Assembly: GCA_036971615.1 (NCBI GenBank)
Contig: JAYKKR010000004.1
Span: 1,488,001-1,552,000 of the forward strand
Direction of reading: 5' to 3'
DNA: 64,000 nt
DNA from: Amyloporia xantha
Taxonomy: Eukaryota; Basidiomycota; Agaricomycetes; Polyporales; Adustoporiaceae
Numbering within the stretch: the stretch's first letter is position 1; each line of letters opens with the position of its first letter. Positions 24,038-34,671 of this stretch are shown here, piece after piece. A program made the translations under genes and the position numbers. The notes under the pieces are model-generated. The model was given only the letters and a program-made list of their open reading frames with translations. It did no database searches and was not told where the DNA came from.

Positions 24038-25177
24038 TTACGCCCGTTTTCCATACGTAGATAACGCAGGTCGTGGACCTCTGTGGTTAACGAATCGCTC
24101 CCAGGATAGCGCTTGAATCAAGCTACCTGGAAATTCCATAGCAACCATCCGTGTCCGGGTTGTTTGCGGAGACATCGGTATGGCTGCAGGTGGGATGGGG
24201 TGGCGCTGGATAGGAATAATGACGGAGGTGTCTGCATTGCCAGAAGTACCTACAGGTGGGTCGGCCGGGGCATGACCATGGTGCGATTGGCGGGTATCAT
24301 TGCGACGTGCCAGTCCTGCTAGTTTCCGCTCGGCCATACTTCTAGATACTTGAATATGATTGTCTGTGTTCTCTCCCCCGCTATCGCTATCGTCCTCCAA
24401 CTCCTGATCTGGCGGTGGTGCTCTTGGTCCATAGCGAGCATGCCGTCTGGTATCCCCACTCCCCAAACCAGGTACGGCCTGCACAGACACCTTGACTGGC
24501 ACAGGTGTTGCCGGTGTACCTCTACTATTGGCCAGCCCCGGTGTGGCGTGTTCGTGAATAGGATAGGATGTGGCTCGGGAAAAGGGATTTGGTGTGAATC
24601 GATCGCGACTTGCGGAAATATCACCGATGTCCACACTTAGCAGCTGCGAGAGAAGGCTTGGACGCTGATGCTTGACGTCGCGATAGGATTGCTCGGGCAA
24701 TTTGGCGAATACATTCGGTTGCTGTCTCCATTTTTCGGCACCCTCTTCCCTTCCATCGAATATGCCCATCCCTGCATTGCTACGGTCAACATATGCACAG
24801 ATAGAGCTGGTGTTGAGCTCATCATCTGTAGTCTTAAAATCCGAAGCGGTGTCGCTACCAAATTCTGCGGCAACGCTTGCGCCAGCGAGGTCCCGCCGAA
24901 GACTTCGCCGATGTAGCAATGCTTTCCGTGCTTCCTGCGCCTTCGCTGATTGATTGATGACAAATCGGGGGTGATGTGACGACGCCACCTTGAATAAGCG
25001 GGTCTTCCTTTTCGACCTGTATAGTGTCTCATGCTCGAATCCACGAGTGATGGCATCCGTTTGAGTACTACCGGACAGATCTGTATGTGTGGGGTGTGGT
25101 GGTAGGAGGGGAGCAACAAGAACTGACTGTGTTCGAGATGATGCCTCTTGAATTGATGTCTTCGACGGGACGCGCAC
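24038..25177 (-). CDS. Hypothetical protein, 379 residues open without an intron
   Basis: A single long open frame on the minus strand, rich in Ser, Pro, Arg and His, with no transmembrane segment or known catalytic motif. It contains a basic stretch (RKALLHRRSLRRDLAG) and an acidic stretch (DQELEDDSDSGGE). Upstream exons may exist near 25.2-25.3 kb. Composition suggests a disordered, possibly nuclear protein. It could be a chance open frame in GC-rich sequence, but its length is unusual for this gene-poor interval. Confidence 0.45.
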   Translation of the reverse strand: MRVPSKTSIQEASSRTQSVLVAPLLPPHPTHTDLSGSTQTDAITRGFEHETLYRSKRKTRLFKVASSHHPRFVINQSAKAQEARKALLHRRSLRRDLAGASVAAEFGSDTASDFKTTDDELNTSSICAYVDRSNAGMGIFDGREEGAEKWRQQPNVFAKLPEQSYRDVKHQRPSLLSQLLSVDIGDISASRDRFTPNPFSRATSYPIHEHATPGLANSRGTPATPVPVKVSVQAVPGLGSGDTRRHARYGPRAPPPDQELEDDSDSGGENTDNHIQVSRSMAERKLAGLARRNDTRQSHHGHAPADPPVGTSGNADTSVIIPIQRHPIPPAAIPMSPQTTRTRMVAMEFPGSLIQALSWERFVNHRGPRPALSTYGKRA

Positions 25178-25319
25178 GTAATTCTCAAGGTCAAATATAA
25201 TATGAGAGATATGTTTTCCGACAGCAACCTAATGGCATAGTGAGATCGTGTGTCGTCAATGAGAAGTGCAAGGTTCCTCACATGATCACGAGTCAAGACT
25301 GGCTTATTCAAAAGACGTC

Positions 25320-26860
25320 GCTTGAGAGAAAGATCAGCACGATCTATTCACCCGTTCTCAGTCTCTGGAGGTCCATGGGCGAGGCTAATTTGTGCGCACC
25401 GTCATGTGAATGCACGGACTCCTGCATGTCTGTTCGTAACGGCATGCGCTCTGAGTTGGCTCGGACTGGATGTTGTTGTTTCGCAGTGCCACACAAATTC
25501 ATATTGCGCCCCACCACGAGATACCAGAGTCTCCACGAGAGATTCTCCAGACGATCCCCATCTTTCAGAGAAGCCTTACACTTCCTAAACACTAGAGATG
25601 ATGCAAGAAATCAGATTTGAACGATGTCGATGGAGAAAATTGAAGACGCACTAGTCATAAGCTTGCACAATGCATCATCTTTCAGAGCTCCAATACAGTC
25701 AACTTCAATACACAGGATGGATGGGGATGTTTCCAACGACATAGTCCTGGAATGAAAGGCTTAGTAGCCGGCAACTGCTGCAACAGACAGTACAGGTGTA
25801 GAGGAAGTTTCAGGAATTTGACCGCTCCAACAGGGACGAACGTCAAAATAAAGAGGGCAGGAGACAAAACACCTGGCGTCGTATATAAAAGTTTTGTAAC
25901 TACCATCATGGAATATAGAAGCGGCGACTGACGCGATGCCTGACAAGACAGACAGACCTAGAAGTCCAGAGCGCTAGGATGCGTTTGCCAAATAGGGTAT
26001 GTTACTTGCGCACGTGGAGGCCCCACGAAAGAAGTCAGATCGGGAATTGAGGCCGAAGGACTGAGCTTTGATGGACGTTCGACTGGTCATTAGAGACACT
26101 AGTTCTTGTCGAGATCGTGTGCGATAATATGTCAATCAGTACCCAGAAAATATACACCGAATCTCATGCGGAACGAGTGACATTTCAATATTTGTAGACA
26201 ACACTACGAAGGAGACAGGAGCAGATCGGCTACATTGCACTATGGCCAACATGGTATCACTCGTACGCCAGCGTCAAGCCGTTGATACTATAGGGTGAGA
26301 TAGTATTATATCAGGACATGCAAAAGACATGAGTGCAACGCGAACACGAACGGAAACTTGACGGTCTCGTCTTCAGGTGTATTGTCCACATGAATTGTGG
26401 CTACAGCCATATTCTGAAAACACGATCAATGAAAAGGATCGAAATCGTAGGAGGATAGATGCACATACCTCCACAGACCCGATATGAACGATAGTGCCAC
26501 AAAATGCTTGGCCTCTACTACAGAAATACCACACACGGGCTCCTTCCTGAAAGCCACCGAGATTATTCATGGGGCAATCACTCATTGTGAGTAAGAACTG
26601 ACCACGTACGGAGACCGATAGAGGGGACTGTCCATAAACCAAAAATCAGTACCGGGAGTCAGGCAGCAACTTAACCGTCAAGAGCAGGGTAATAAGGATG
26701 TTACACACTTGTGAGGAGCGGGCGCGTCGAAAACTTGAATTTCGGCCATGCTAATGATATTTGAGGAGTAGAAGACGTTCTCCACGCTTATGCACGAAAT
26801 CCACTGCCTTTAAATGCCGTCCTGACTGTACTGCAGCGGACATCGACTGGCACGATCCCA
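25320..26860. other. Gene-poor interval
   Basis: Only short frames are present. A minus-strand piece near 26,373-26,642 reads as a small possible exon (NNLGGFQEGARVWYFC), with no family recognised. Confidence 0.4.
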
Positions 26861-26864
26861 CACA

Positions 26865-27302
26865 TCGCTTGTCGGTTAGCAAGCAATGACGCCACTGAAA
26901 TAGAAGAGAAGCTTTAGCGAGGTGTGGTGGCGTTCTGGACCAAAAATGAGAGAAGTGGGTGCTCGTGTCCATCCATTGACGCGCAAATTTCGCCTCAAGT
27001 GATGCGGGACATCTGGCCATCGAGGAGATAAAGTACTAGTAACATCCACTGCAAATCGCCGCTTTGTTCAAATGATAATTTTGGAGACCTAGAAAGTACC
27101 ATTTCAGTTCACCTCCATTGAAATCCCACCTATCGCTTGTCGGGGTATCAAATATTGACGCAAGTGAAATAGAAGAGAAGCCTTTGAATACAAATATTGA
27201 CGCAAGTGAAACAGAAGAGAAGCCTTTGATATCAAATATCGACGCAAGTGAAATAGAAGAGAAGCCTTATTGACGGAAGTAAAATAGAAGAGAAGCCTTT
27301 TG
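26865..27302 (+). repeat. Minisatellite with unit of about 42 bases, plus an outlying unit
   Basis: Four tandem units between 27,147 and 27,302 share GACGCAAGTGAAATAGAAGA and GAAGCCTTTG, with small length differences. A single related unit lies at about 26,865-26,915, also preceded by CGCTTGTCGG as at 27,132. The array sits downstream of the GEN1 gene and is not coding in any clear frame. Confidence 0.85.
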
Positions 27303-27675
27303 ATCGAACTGTCCCCATTAACGCTCTGGACAAAGGCGGATCAAAAACGGCTGGCACGAGTTCGCTGTTATCCTGATGATAATTGGTCCTATGAGGCACG
27401 CCGTACACACGCCATCGGCATTTTCGTGTGTGCCGGCATGGCTGGTATACCATATTTTGCCTTGGCTGAGAATATGAAAAACTCTACAAAAGAGGAATCT
27501 GGCTATCGGTTCAACGAAGAACGCAGATTTTGACAAATACCTCACTATATACAAAGAAAGACAACAAAATAAAACCCGATACTCGCACCTCTCTTGAAAC
27601 TTCGAAAATAAGTGGAATGCTGAGGATTGCGAATTGTGGCACTGATGCCGACCGTGAGATCACTTTAGAAAAATA

Positions 27676-30600
27676 CTATCGTCGCCCGAGGAGTATGCCC
27701 TGGTTCTTGTGTTTAGAGGGTATATGTGAACTTTGATCTTCCGAATGGAAGTGAGATGGCGATTGTATGACGACCTGATCTTTCCGAGACGTCGAGCTTT
27801 GACGCATCGCCTGCGGAAGCGGGAGTGGAACGGTCTCATTCGGTCTCTCGCGGTACTCAACGTCGGAGTCACTGGAGATCTCGATAATATGGTTATCCGA
27901 ACTTTTCGATTCGTACCTCGTCTTCTGTGGTGATGATAAAGATGTGAGAGTGAACACCCCAGGGCGCCGTTGGAGAGGCGTTGAGGAACCAGTGTACCGA
28001 AATACGTCATCATCCACACTGTCAGTCTTCTGAGAAGCCTCCGCTTTCGAGCGTGGCGAAGACTGTTTCTTCGACTTGCGGGGGGACTTGCGCCGCGGCA
28101 GGTCGTTTGCATCCGAATAGTACGACTTGACAGATCGTCGACGAGTACGTTGGAGTGGCTCACATGCCCGAGATTCCTCTGGCAGCTTCATGTTGAAGGG
28201 ATCATCCTCCATGGATGGTATTCCAAAGTTCTCAAAGGACATCGGGTACGGCGCTGGAACAAAGCGAGGCTCAGATGGTCCTGGCTCTATGGAGGACGAG
28301 GCCCGCAGAATGTCGAACGTAGACTCAGCCTTGCCCAAAGGCATTGAAGAAGGCCCGGATGCGCCTTTTGAGGATCTTGACGATATGATGAGAGGCGATA
28401 GTGGGAACGGGTGAACACTGTCAATACAGCCAGAGGGTCCGGGGTCTGGGCTATCGCTCAATTCGATGACAAAGCCGTAATTCTTGGCTCGTAGCTTAGT
28501 ACGACGTTCAGAAGGCAAGGGGGTTGCGGTCTCAGCCATGGGCACGGCGGGTTTTGCGTTACTCGAACCCGTGCTGGTGGGAGTGGTGATTGTATTCGAG
28601 GGACCGCAAGCGTTGAGCAGGCTCGTATTTTCAATCCACGCTCTACCCGATTTTGTCTTCGCTTTTTCGAAAGCACGCTGCATGTTAAGCGTTGGAATGT
28701 CTGAGTCCTCCTCGCCGAATGAAGCAGTGCCTGTAGCGTGCCTCGTCCCCTGGCTCTTCCAAGCAGCCATCCCCGACGCCTTCGCCCTTGAACCTGCACC
28801 GCCTTTCTTCGCATGGCGCACCTCCTGACTTCTCTCATACTCCTCAACGAGCTCTGGCTCTACAATACGCACCATACATGCTGGGAGCCAGACACGCAGA
28901 TGACTTCGTGGATCTGGGGGTGAGCTTTTCACTTTCTTCTTGCGGATAGTCTTGTCACCATTGTTGCTCTCCACATCTCCATCTGAATCATCGAGTCCTG
29001 TGATGAGATCACTTCGCAGACCTTTGATGCCACCTTCACACAGGTGAACAAGCTGCGCGGGCGCAACTTCGAGGCGATACTCCAACAGACCATCGGTTGA
29101 TGCGTGTTTTCGTGTCGAATGTATATTTACGATCAGAGGCTCTTCCCTGTCTTCTTTGTCCAAGTCGGAATCCAAAGATTGGCCAGGGCCGGAAGACACG
29201 AGATGTAGCGACGAAAAATGTTTGGCAATCATCGACGATGGTGTACCAGGTGCTCTGCGTTCTCGAGTTTTCTTCTTGGGTGTTGTCGGTAAATCATCCG
29301 GGAGCCCAGACAACCGCGCGGCATTATGATCCAGTAACAAGGCTGCGCGTCTCATGATGCGGAGTACAGCTGCGGGCCACAGAATATCTCTGAACCGTTT
29401 CACAATAATTTCCTTGACACCCCATTCGAAATACAGTTCGCACACCTCAGCGAGCTTGCCTAGATCAGGCTCATGCGTCCACTCTATAGTATGAGCTGTT
29501 GAATTTGAGCATCTTGCCTCGGTCGTGATGGGGTTCGTATAATTCAGAAGAATGTCGATGTCAGGGAAAGAGTCTGGAATTGACTTCGCAAGGGAAGGAT
29601 GCTTTCGACCGACGTGTCCATGAGCGTTCGTCTCCAATTCCGCTCGCAAGCCCTCTCGCCACATGCACAGGAAATGGGGCAGGTCCTTTGGCGGAAGGGT
29701 GCGGACAGCTTCGATGAGAGTGTCGCCAAAGCCGCACTTGGCTAACCCGTGAGCGATGGTCCCGCCGCAGCCCCTGAGTCCTGCTTCGTGGTAATCTCCG
29801 CCCATCAAGATAGCAATAAGGATGAGGCCACCCTGCGTCAGCTGAGTGGAAGTGTTGTGAAGGATATTGTATGCCGTGTACGTTGCGACATGGTTTCCAT
29901 CATCACGTCCAGCGCTGTTTCTGAGCGAATGGGGGCGATTGCCAGAAAGCGTGATGCTAGCACTGCCGACGAATAAAAGGATGCGGGGTCAGATCAGGTG
30001 AACGCGTAGTCTGAGGCCATGTAAGTAAATAGAAGATTTCAGCTACAGAAGATCAGATATGAACTGCACGGAATGCGGGCAAGCTGCAGGTGTCGGGATC
30101 ACCATGAGATCAAAGCTACACCGGAGACAATCCTCGTGCGCTTTCTAGACAATGAATGGAAGAGTATAGATACGCAATGGAACATGCAGGTTCGTTCTGA
30201 AACAGTACCGGGATTGAAGTATGCTCACTTTCGAATAACCCTTGTCGCACCGAAAAGAAACGTATCCACATCATCTGTCAGGACAGCATCAATGACGCCA
30301 GCACGGTTCAAGTAAGCAAGTTCTGCTTCTGCTTCGCCAGGGGCCTTCGACTTCCTTGAGCAATAAGAAGGAGTAAATGAGATAAAAACAGACCATTCGC
30401 CACTCAAACCCAAACGCGTCAATAATCTTTTGCATTCCCTGTATCATCCAATGATGTTTGTGCCCGATTCGCCTGCCGCGTTTGATTTCAGGGCGCTTGG
30501 GCCCGTCGAATATGAACAAGGGGAGGAACGGCGCGCTCAATAGTCTCGCGCATCTGAAAAACAATGTCCTTAATTCTGGATTCTCGCCGTCGCGACCATA

Positions 30601-30812
30601 TCTGGCATGGAAAAACCATATACTAGCATCTATGCCAACTCTAAGGCCGCGGACGCCTTGGGGGTTAGCTTCAAACCCGTCGGTGACTGCCAGGGACGTC
30701 AGGGAACGGACCTCCCCCACAGGACGCAGGATCTAGAGATAAGATGAACGGGGTCTGTACAAGGAGGAGATCCCGCAGTCAGACGTACGTCCCATAAGCC
30801 AGCGACACCCAT
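27676..30812 (-). CDS. GEN1: GEN1/YEN1-type Holliday junction resolvase
   Basis: Four exons fit without a break: 30,789-30,812, 30,394-30,732, 30,229-30,344 and 27,676-29,962, totalling 2,766 bases, a 921-residue protein. It has the XPG/Rad2-family layout. The N-terminal nuclease domain starts MGVAGLWDILRPVG and has GIDASIWFF and FIFDGPKRPEIK. The I domain has APGEAEAELAYLN and LTDDVDTFLFG. The helix-hairpin region reads MGGDYHEAGLRGCG. All the usual metal-binding Asp and Glu positions appear present. A later segment, HLRVWLPACMVRIVEPELVEEYE, fits the C-terminal chromodomain-like region of GEN1/Yen1, followed by a long disordered basic tail with KRK/KSKK clusters. Family role: cutting four-way DNA junctions in the nucleus. 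The right inner breakpoint of the inverted repeat (30,718) lies inside exon 2. Confidence 0.95.
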
Positions 30813-30981
30813 AACCGTGAATCCTTGGAAAGTTCTCAAGTAGAGAGTTCCCAAGTTGTTGCACTAGTAATGCGGTCCAGTGATCCCGTGACCAACCTGC
30901 CTATGTTCATCATCGATCGTTCCACATACACAAGCACGGTCTCCTTCTACATCGCGAGGGTTCTGTACATGTTGGACCTGC

Positions 30982-31500
30982 GTGCAGGTTCCACATGACC
31001 TGATGTCGGTCCCATATAACCTGGTGGCCGTCCCATATAACCTGGTGGCGGCAGTGCAAGCCCCAGGCGTCCCTGAAGCAAAACTCCTTCTGGAGTTCTC
31101 CAACCGCTGTCGGGAAGGTGGTAACCTGCTGAAAGGCAGCGCGCACAGTCTCAGCAGTCGTGGCTTGGTATGTCCCGCTCCACGTATCGTGGAAGCATTC
31201 GCGCTTCCCGAATACGAAGGACGGGCGATCGGCGACGAGTCTCTCGCTACTTTCGGACCTGCCGTCGAAGTCGAGAAAGGAATTCTCGCTATGTTCGATC
31301 GTCGAGGTGCCCAGCAACACACGTGTCGCAATCAGGTATGTCAACGTTGTCGGCGGATTGCCTACTGAGACTGAAATAGATTACAGAATCGCCCTACATG
31401 TCCTTTTAGAAGTACATGTTGAACGGGAACGAGGCACGACAGCGCAGCATACGGACTTTCTTCCAAAGTATCCGACTTAACGATGCAAACTGCCTAATGA
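30982..31500 (+). pseudogene. Unassigned coding piece with 21-bp repeats, divergent from GEN1
   Basis: An open frame runs to about 31,335 and reads through VPYNLVAVPYNLVA, GVPEAKLLLEFSNRC and CPAPRIVEAFALPEYEG. A donor GTATGT follows CRNQ and an acceptor AATAG precedes a second short exon (NYRIALHVLLEVHV). Three 21-base tandem units at 30,991-31,053 create the repeated VPYNLVA. It is divergent from the resolvase across less than 200 bases. I do not recognise the protein; the strand is chosen only because the splice signals fit. Confidence 0.4.
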
Positions 31501-31614
31501 TACACGGCCGGATCACAAAGGTAGATTTGAGTCCAAACTTTAGAAGAGGCATCGCTGACTCGGAGTTCTGTTGTTAATCAGATATTGAGCATGCCGTCGG
31601 AACAAATTCGGGGC

Positions 31615-31792
31615 AGGTGGAGGGGGCACGCTTAGCGAAGGTTCGAAGAGCGTAACTACACGTCGAGGGCGACCTTAGTCAAGGAGGAGAGACGGGTAGA
31701 GGAGATCACGTTTGAAGATATCGAGCCCAAGGCCTGGCACCTACGTGCGGAGGAGCGTTCATACACGGGCATGAAGCGTCTGCTCGGGGTTT
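31615..31792 (+). pseudogene. Unassigned coding piece upstream of the RAT1 fragment
   Basis: A short segment reads KEERRVEEITFEDIEPKAWH and RAEERSYTGMKRLLG before a stop. Upstream, ARFARRFEERN is in frame only in the left arm; here CTTAGCG replaces CTTCGCGCG. It looks like an exon of a conserved protein but I cannot name it. Confidence 0.4.
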
Positions 31793-31976
31793 AGCGAAGA
31801 GTCAAGAACGACCAAACCGGTTTCACCGTCCGCTCCAGTCGTCCCGATATTGTGGCTGGTTCGAAACTCTCGCAGGCCCGCACCAGCCTCCAGTCAGAGC
31901 AATCCCACTTCCAAAACAATCGTGCAGGATATACGGCATGGATAGATAGCCCCACACGTCCTCTGCTCTCCCAGGC

Positions 31977-32640
31977 GTGGACAATCAGTCGTCATCGTCG
32001 CTGGTGATGGGCACCTTTCCCCTTAATCTTGAGCAAGCGATTGATGATTGGGTGTTTATGATTTTCTTCGTTGGAAACGACTTCCTACCTCATCTTCCGT
32101 CGCTTGAGATCAGGGAAGGTGCAATCGATACACTGCTCAAGATATGGCGAGATGAACTGCCGAGGATGGGTGGTTACCTGACGAATCACGGGCCGGTAGA
32201 GCTTGCCAGAGCAGAAATAGTTCTTGAGGGTCTTGCCGGACGCGAAGACGATATCTTCCGCCGCAGGCGCGAATGTATGTCTTCTATTTTATGACTTGTG
32301 TACTTTGTCCACCTTTATTCCGTAGCCGAGGAACGCCAGGAGCAGAATGCGAAGCGTCGTAAGATCGAGAAGGATGCGGCTACAGGTGGTGCAGGGCCTT
32401 CGTCCTCTCTGAATTTGACAGCTCCTCCTGTTGCGCCTTCAATGTCGTCTGCTACTACTACGCATCCACTTCCTGCTCGACCCAGAAACGACTTTTCCGC
32501 GAAAGCAGATAGCATTGACCTCAGTGGCCCGAAAACTGCTGAGACTGCCATGCATGCGCCCACAGCAGCCCAGGCATTGGCTGGTTCCAATCGTGATGTC
32601 GTCGCGAACAGGCGTGCCATACGTATGGCGAACAGTGTCG
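31977..32640 (+). pseudogene. RAT1: RAT1/XRN2 5'-3' exoribonuclease internal fragment
   Basis: The first exon reads [31 protein letters not shown] and [12 protein letters not shown]. These are hallmark blocks of the conserved XRN nuclease core that degrades RNA 5' to 3' in the nucleus. A short GT..AG intron (about 32,274-32,330) leads to AEERQEQNAKRRKIE and a Ser/Pro-rich linker as in RAT1. The N-terminal catalytic region and C-terminal half are absent. At about 32,640 the frame runs directly into EDC4-like sequence, a hybrid junction. The retained intron shows that this came from genomic DNA, not mRNA. A gene fragment, not a working gene. Confidence 0.87.
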
Positions 32641-32642
32641 TA

Positions 32643-33064
32643 CGTATCCAGCATACTCACGACTGTTATGTATGATTGATGGATGTGTATCGCAGAGGGA
32701 AGATTATGCTTTGCGTGCAACCAGCGGACGTCGACGCTCTCCACCTTGTCAAATGGCGTTCGCATCAACAAGACGTAGCTGCTGTAGCATTCTACCATAG
32801 TGTCTATTCGATCAACATCAAAGACGCAGCTCATGTTTTGGATGGAGAACCGATGCCTCAAACGGAATTGCATCGCTTCAACCAGATATTCTTGGTGTCC
32901 GCTGTGTGTGTTGTCGAGTTTGCCTTCCTGATCTTATGATTTCACCTTCGTTGTTCGGCCGATTGTCGCTATCGACGTTGATGTCCCCGCTTCGCATTTG
33001 CTTCGATATCGGAAGACTCCACTCTAACGGTGTGGAACATCATCAACAATAAGCTGCCTTTCTA
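32643..33064 (+). pseudogene. EDC4: EDC4-like WD40 fragment
   Basis: The fragment reads DVYRRGKIMLCVQPADVDAL, WRSHQQDVAAVAFYHSVYSI, AAHVLDGEPMPQTELHRFNQ and, after a probable intron, PRFAFASISEDSTLTVWNI. This pattern fits WD40 repeats of the fungal EDC4-like enhancer of mRNA decapping, a cytoplasmic scaffold. The call rests on my memory of fungal homologues plus the matching C-terminal piece at 33,680-34,205. A diverged copy at 54,160-54,450 differs at about a dozen bases over 240. The N-terminal part of the protein is missing here but present in that second copy. Its 3' side ends abruptly at chitin synthase sequence. Confidence 0.72.
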
Positions 33065-33092
33065 GTCCCACACGACCTGCAAAGATGTGTGT

Positions 33093-33645
33093 ATTCGGCT
33101 ACCGAGGCTCTCTAGCGGAACTGCGGCCTCTGGCAAGAATTCTAGCACACAGCCAGTCGTGACCCAGGTCTCAGGATTGTCTGCTCATTCCAAGAAGAAG
33201 AACAGGCTGGGGAACCAGATTGGGGCTCTTACTCCACTTCTCGACTCGTTTGGCAACGCGAAGACTCTCATCAATCCTAATGGGTCGCGCCATGGTCGTT
33301 ACCTCTAGCTGCACTTCAGTGAGTGCGGCTGATCAATTCGGCGAAGATCCTCATGTTCGGCCTCGACAAGTCCTGTCTGAACCGTCTCTCATACGAGGAA
33401 CGAACGTACCGCGTGTTCTACCAATCGTTGGCTGGAGCAACTCTGGAGGAGCGAGATCGGTTCCATTTGGAGGATTCGTCGGACTATGCTCTCCTCGCCT
33501 CCTCTGGCTGCTACCGATTACCTTCTGGCCTGTTCAGTGACGACTCCATTGCCATGGACGATTTACGTGCGGCAATGAAACCCTGGGCTTCAAATCCAAG
33601 CACATCTCGTCCGTCTTCAGCCTTCTTGTGGCTATTTACCGACGG
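33093..33645 (+). pseudogene. Chitin synthase myosin-motor domain fragment
   Basis: Readable blocks are VVTQVSGLSAHSKKKNRLGN, IGALTPLLDSFGNAKTLINP, NGSRHGRYL, GLDKSCLNRLSYEERTYRVF, YQSLAGATLEERDRFHLED and, after a one-base frame break, LGFKSKHISSVFSLLVAIY. This fits the myosin-like motor at the N-terminus of class V/VII fungal chitin synthases, membrane enzymes that build cell-wall chitin. An in-frame TAG interrupts RYL and LHF where Glu is expected. The chitin synthase catalytic domain is absent. A non-overlapping later part of such a gene lies at 55,735-56,846. It is inserted between two EDC4 fragments. Confidence 0.75.
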
Positions 33646-33679
33646 TCAGTGTGCCTCCACCCAGGCTGAAGACACCCCC

Positions 33680-34205
33680 GTCAGAGGAAGTCGAAGGCGA
33701 GCGTAGTCGGGATGAGAGCGGGCGCACCCAGAAGACAAGGGGCTAAGAATACGAAGGGGAAGAGCGTCGGATGGAAGGACAAAGACAAGGATGACAATGG
33801 CAAGGAGAAAGAAGCGAGAGGCCGTGGAAGGGACGCCGCAGTTATCAACGAATCGCCCCTCGGTGCTGCATTGTCTAAGGAGATCAGGAAAGTAGAAGAA
33901 AGTCTCCACCCGCGTATTGGCTTATCGGCAAGGAGCTCGACGAGCAACGTACGTATGATATTGGCTTACCCGAACACTGTTCCTGACTATTGCTTCTCAG
34001 ACCAACGTTTGGAGGAGGAGGCTTGCGCAAATGAGCAGGCAGCTGGCTTCGTCCGTCAAGAGAAGACTCTGAAACTGATGTTCACGGAATTGACGAAAAG
34101 CTGCGCGCGTCGTCGAGATGGCAGTCAAGTCCGCATTGCAGAGTTCGGTTCTACCTTCCCTCGAGAATATCACAAAGGCCGAGGTGAAGGCTGCAAGCAC
34201 GCATC
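33680..34205 (+). pseudogene. EDC4: EDC4-like decapping scaffold, C-terminal fragment
   Basis: The fragment begins as a Lys/Arg/Gly-rich linker (KSVGWKDKDKDDNGKEKE). It then reads AALSKEIRKVEESLHPRIG, a one-base frame break, LIGKELDEQ, an intron GTACGT..TCTCAG (about 33,950-34,000), HQRLEEEACANEQAAGFVR, and finally MAVKSALQSSVLPSLENITK and AEVKAAS. The long amphipathic helices fit the C-terminal oligomerisation region of EDC4-type proteins. The 3' end continues into CGCATCAGCTAACTCTTTCAT, which also occurs in the first intron of the second EDC4 copy (about 55,210-55,245), so this fragment is fused to its own gene's 5' region. Confidence 0.7.
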
Positions 34206-34671
34206 AGCTAACTCTTTCATCATCAGAAGTGTTCAGGCTTAGGCAATTTGGGATCTTGAGCTCGATCCTGAGCCTCTACTGTTCAAGTCTGTTGGTGAAG
34301 GTTTGAAGGCCAAAACCTACGGAATATCTATGTAGGCTTGTATGAGATCGAAGGATCATGTGGTCCCGTGAGTGTTCTGATAGCTTTCATTTTGATAGAC
34401 TTCACAGACGTTGTTTTATTTGCAGCTATATTGTCGTGGTGAAGGTTGGGAAACCTACGGAACGTACAAAGCCTGGCAATCGTGTAAAATGCGACAGTCG
34501 AATCCTCATATTGCAGTACCTCAACCGAGTTCACTTGGACACCTCCATGTCGCCCATGGAGTCGGAGATCTCGGCTGGATGGTTGTCTATCTCCTTTCGT
34601 ACGTCTGTGCATGGGTTTACGAAATATGGGCCGAACCTCATTGTGAAGCCGTTTGAAGTCTGCCAATTTAT
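34206..34671 (+). other. Unassigned stretch between EDC4 and FAS2 fragments
   Basis: Overlapping open frames on the plus strand (for example DPEPLLFKSVGEGLKAKTYG, then KYGPNLIVKPFEV) suggest eroded exons of one or more further genes, but I cannot identify them. Confidence 0.35.

Noticed and set aside
30864..31368. Minus-strand frames of 144-155 codons beside GEN1
   Set aside because: Plus-strand splice signals fit a coding piece better, and the frames on the two strands differ between arms because of a 2-base indel. Neither strand gives a recognised protein.
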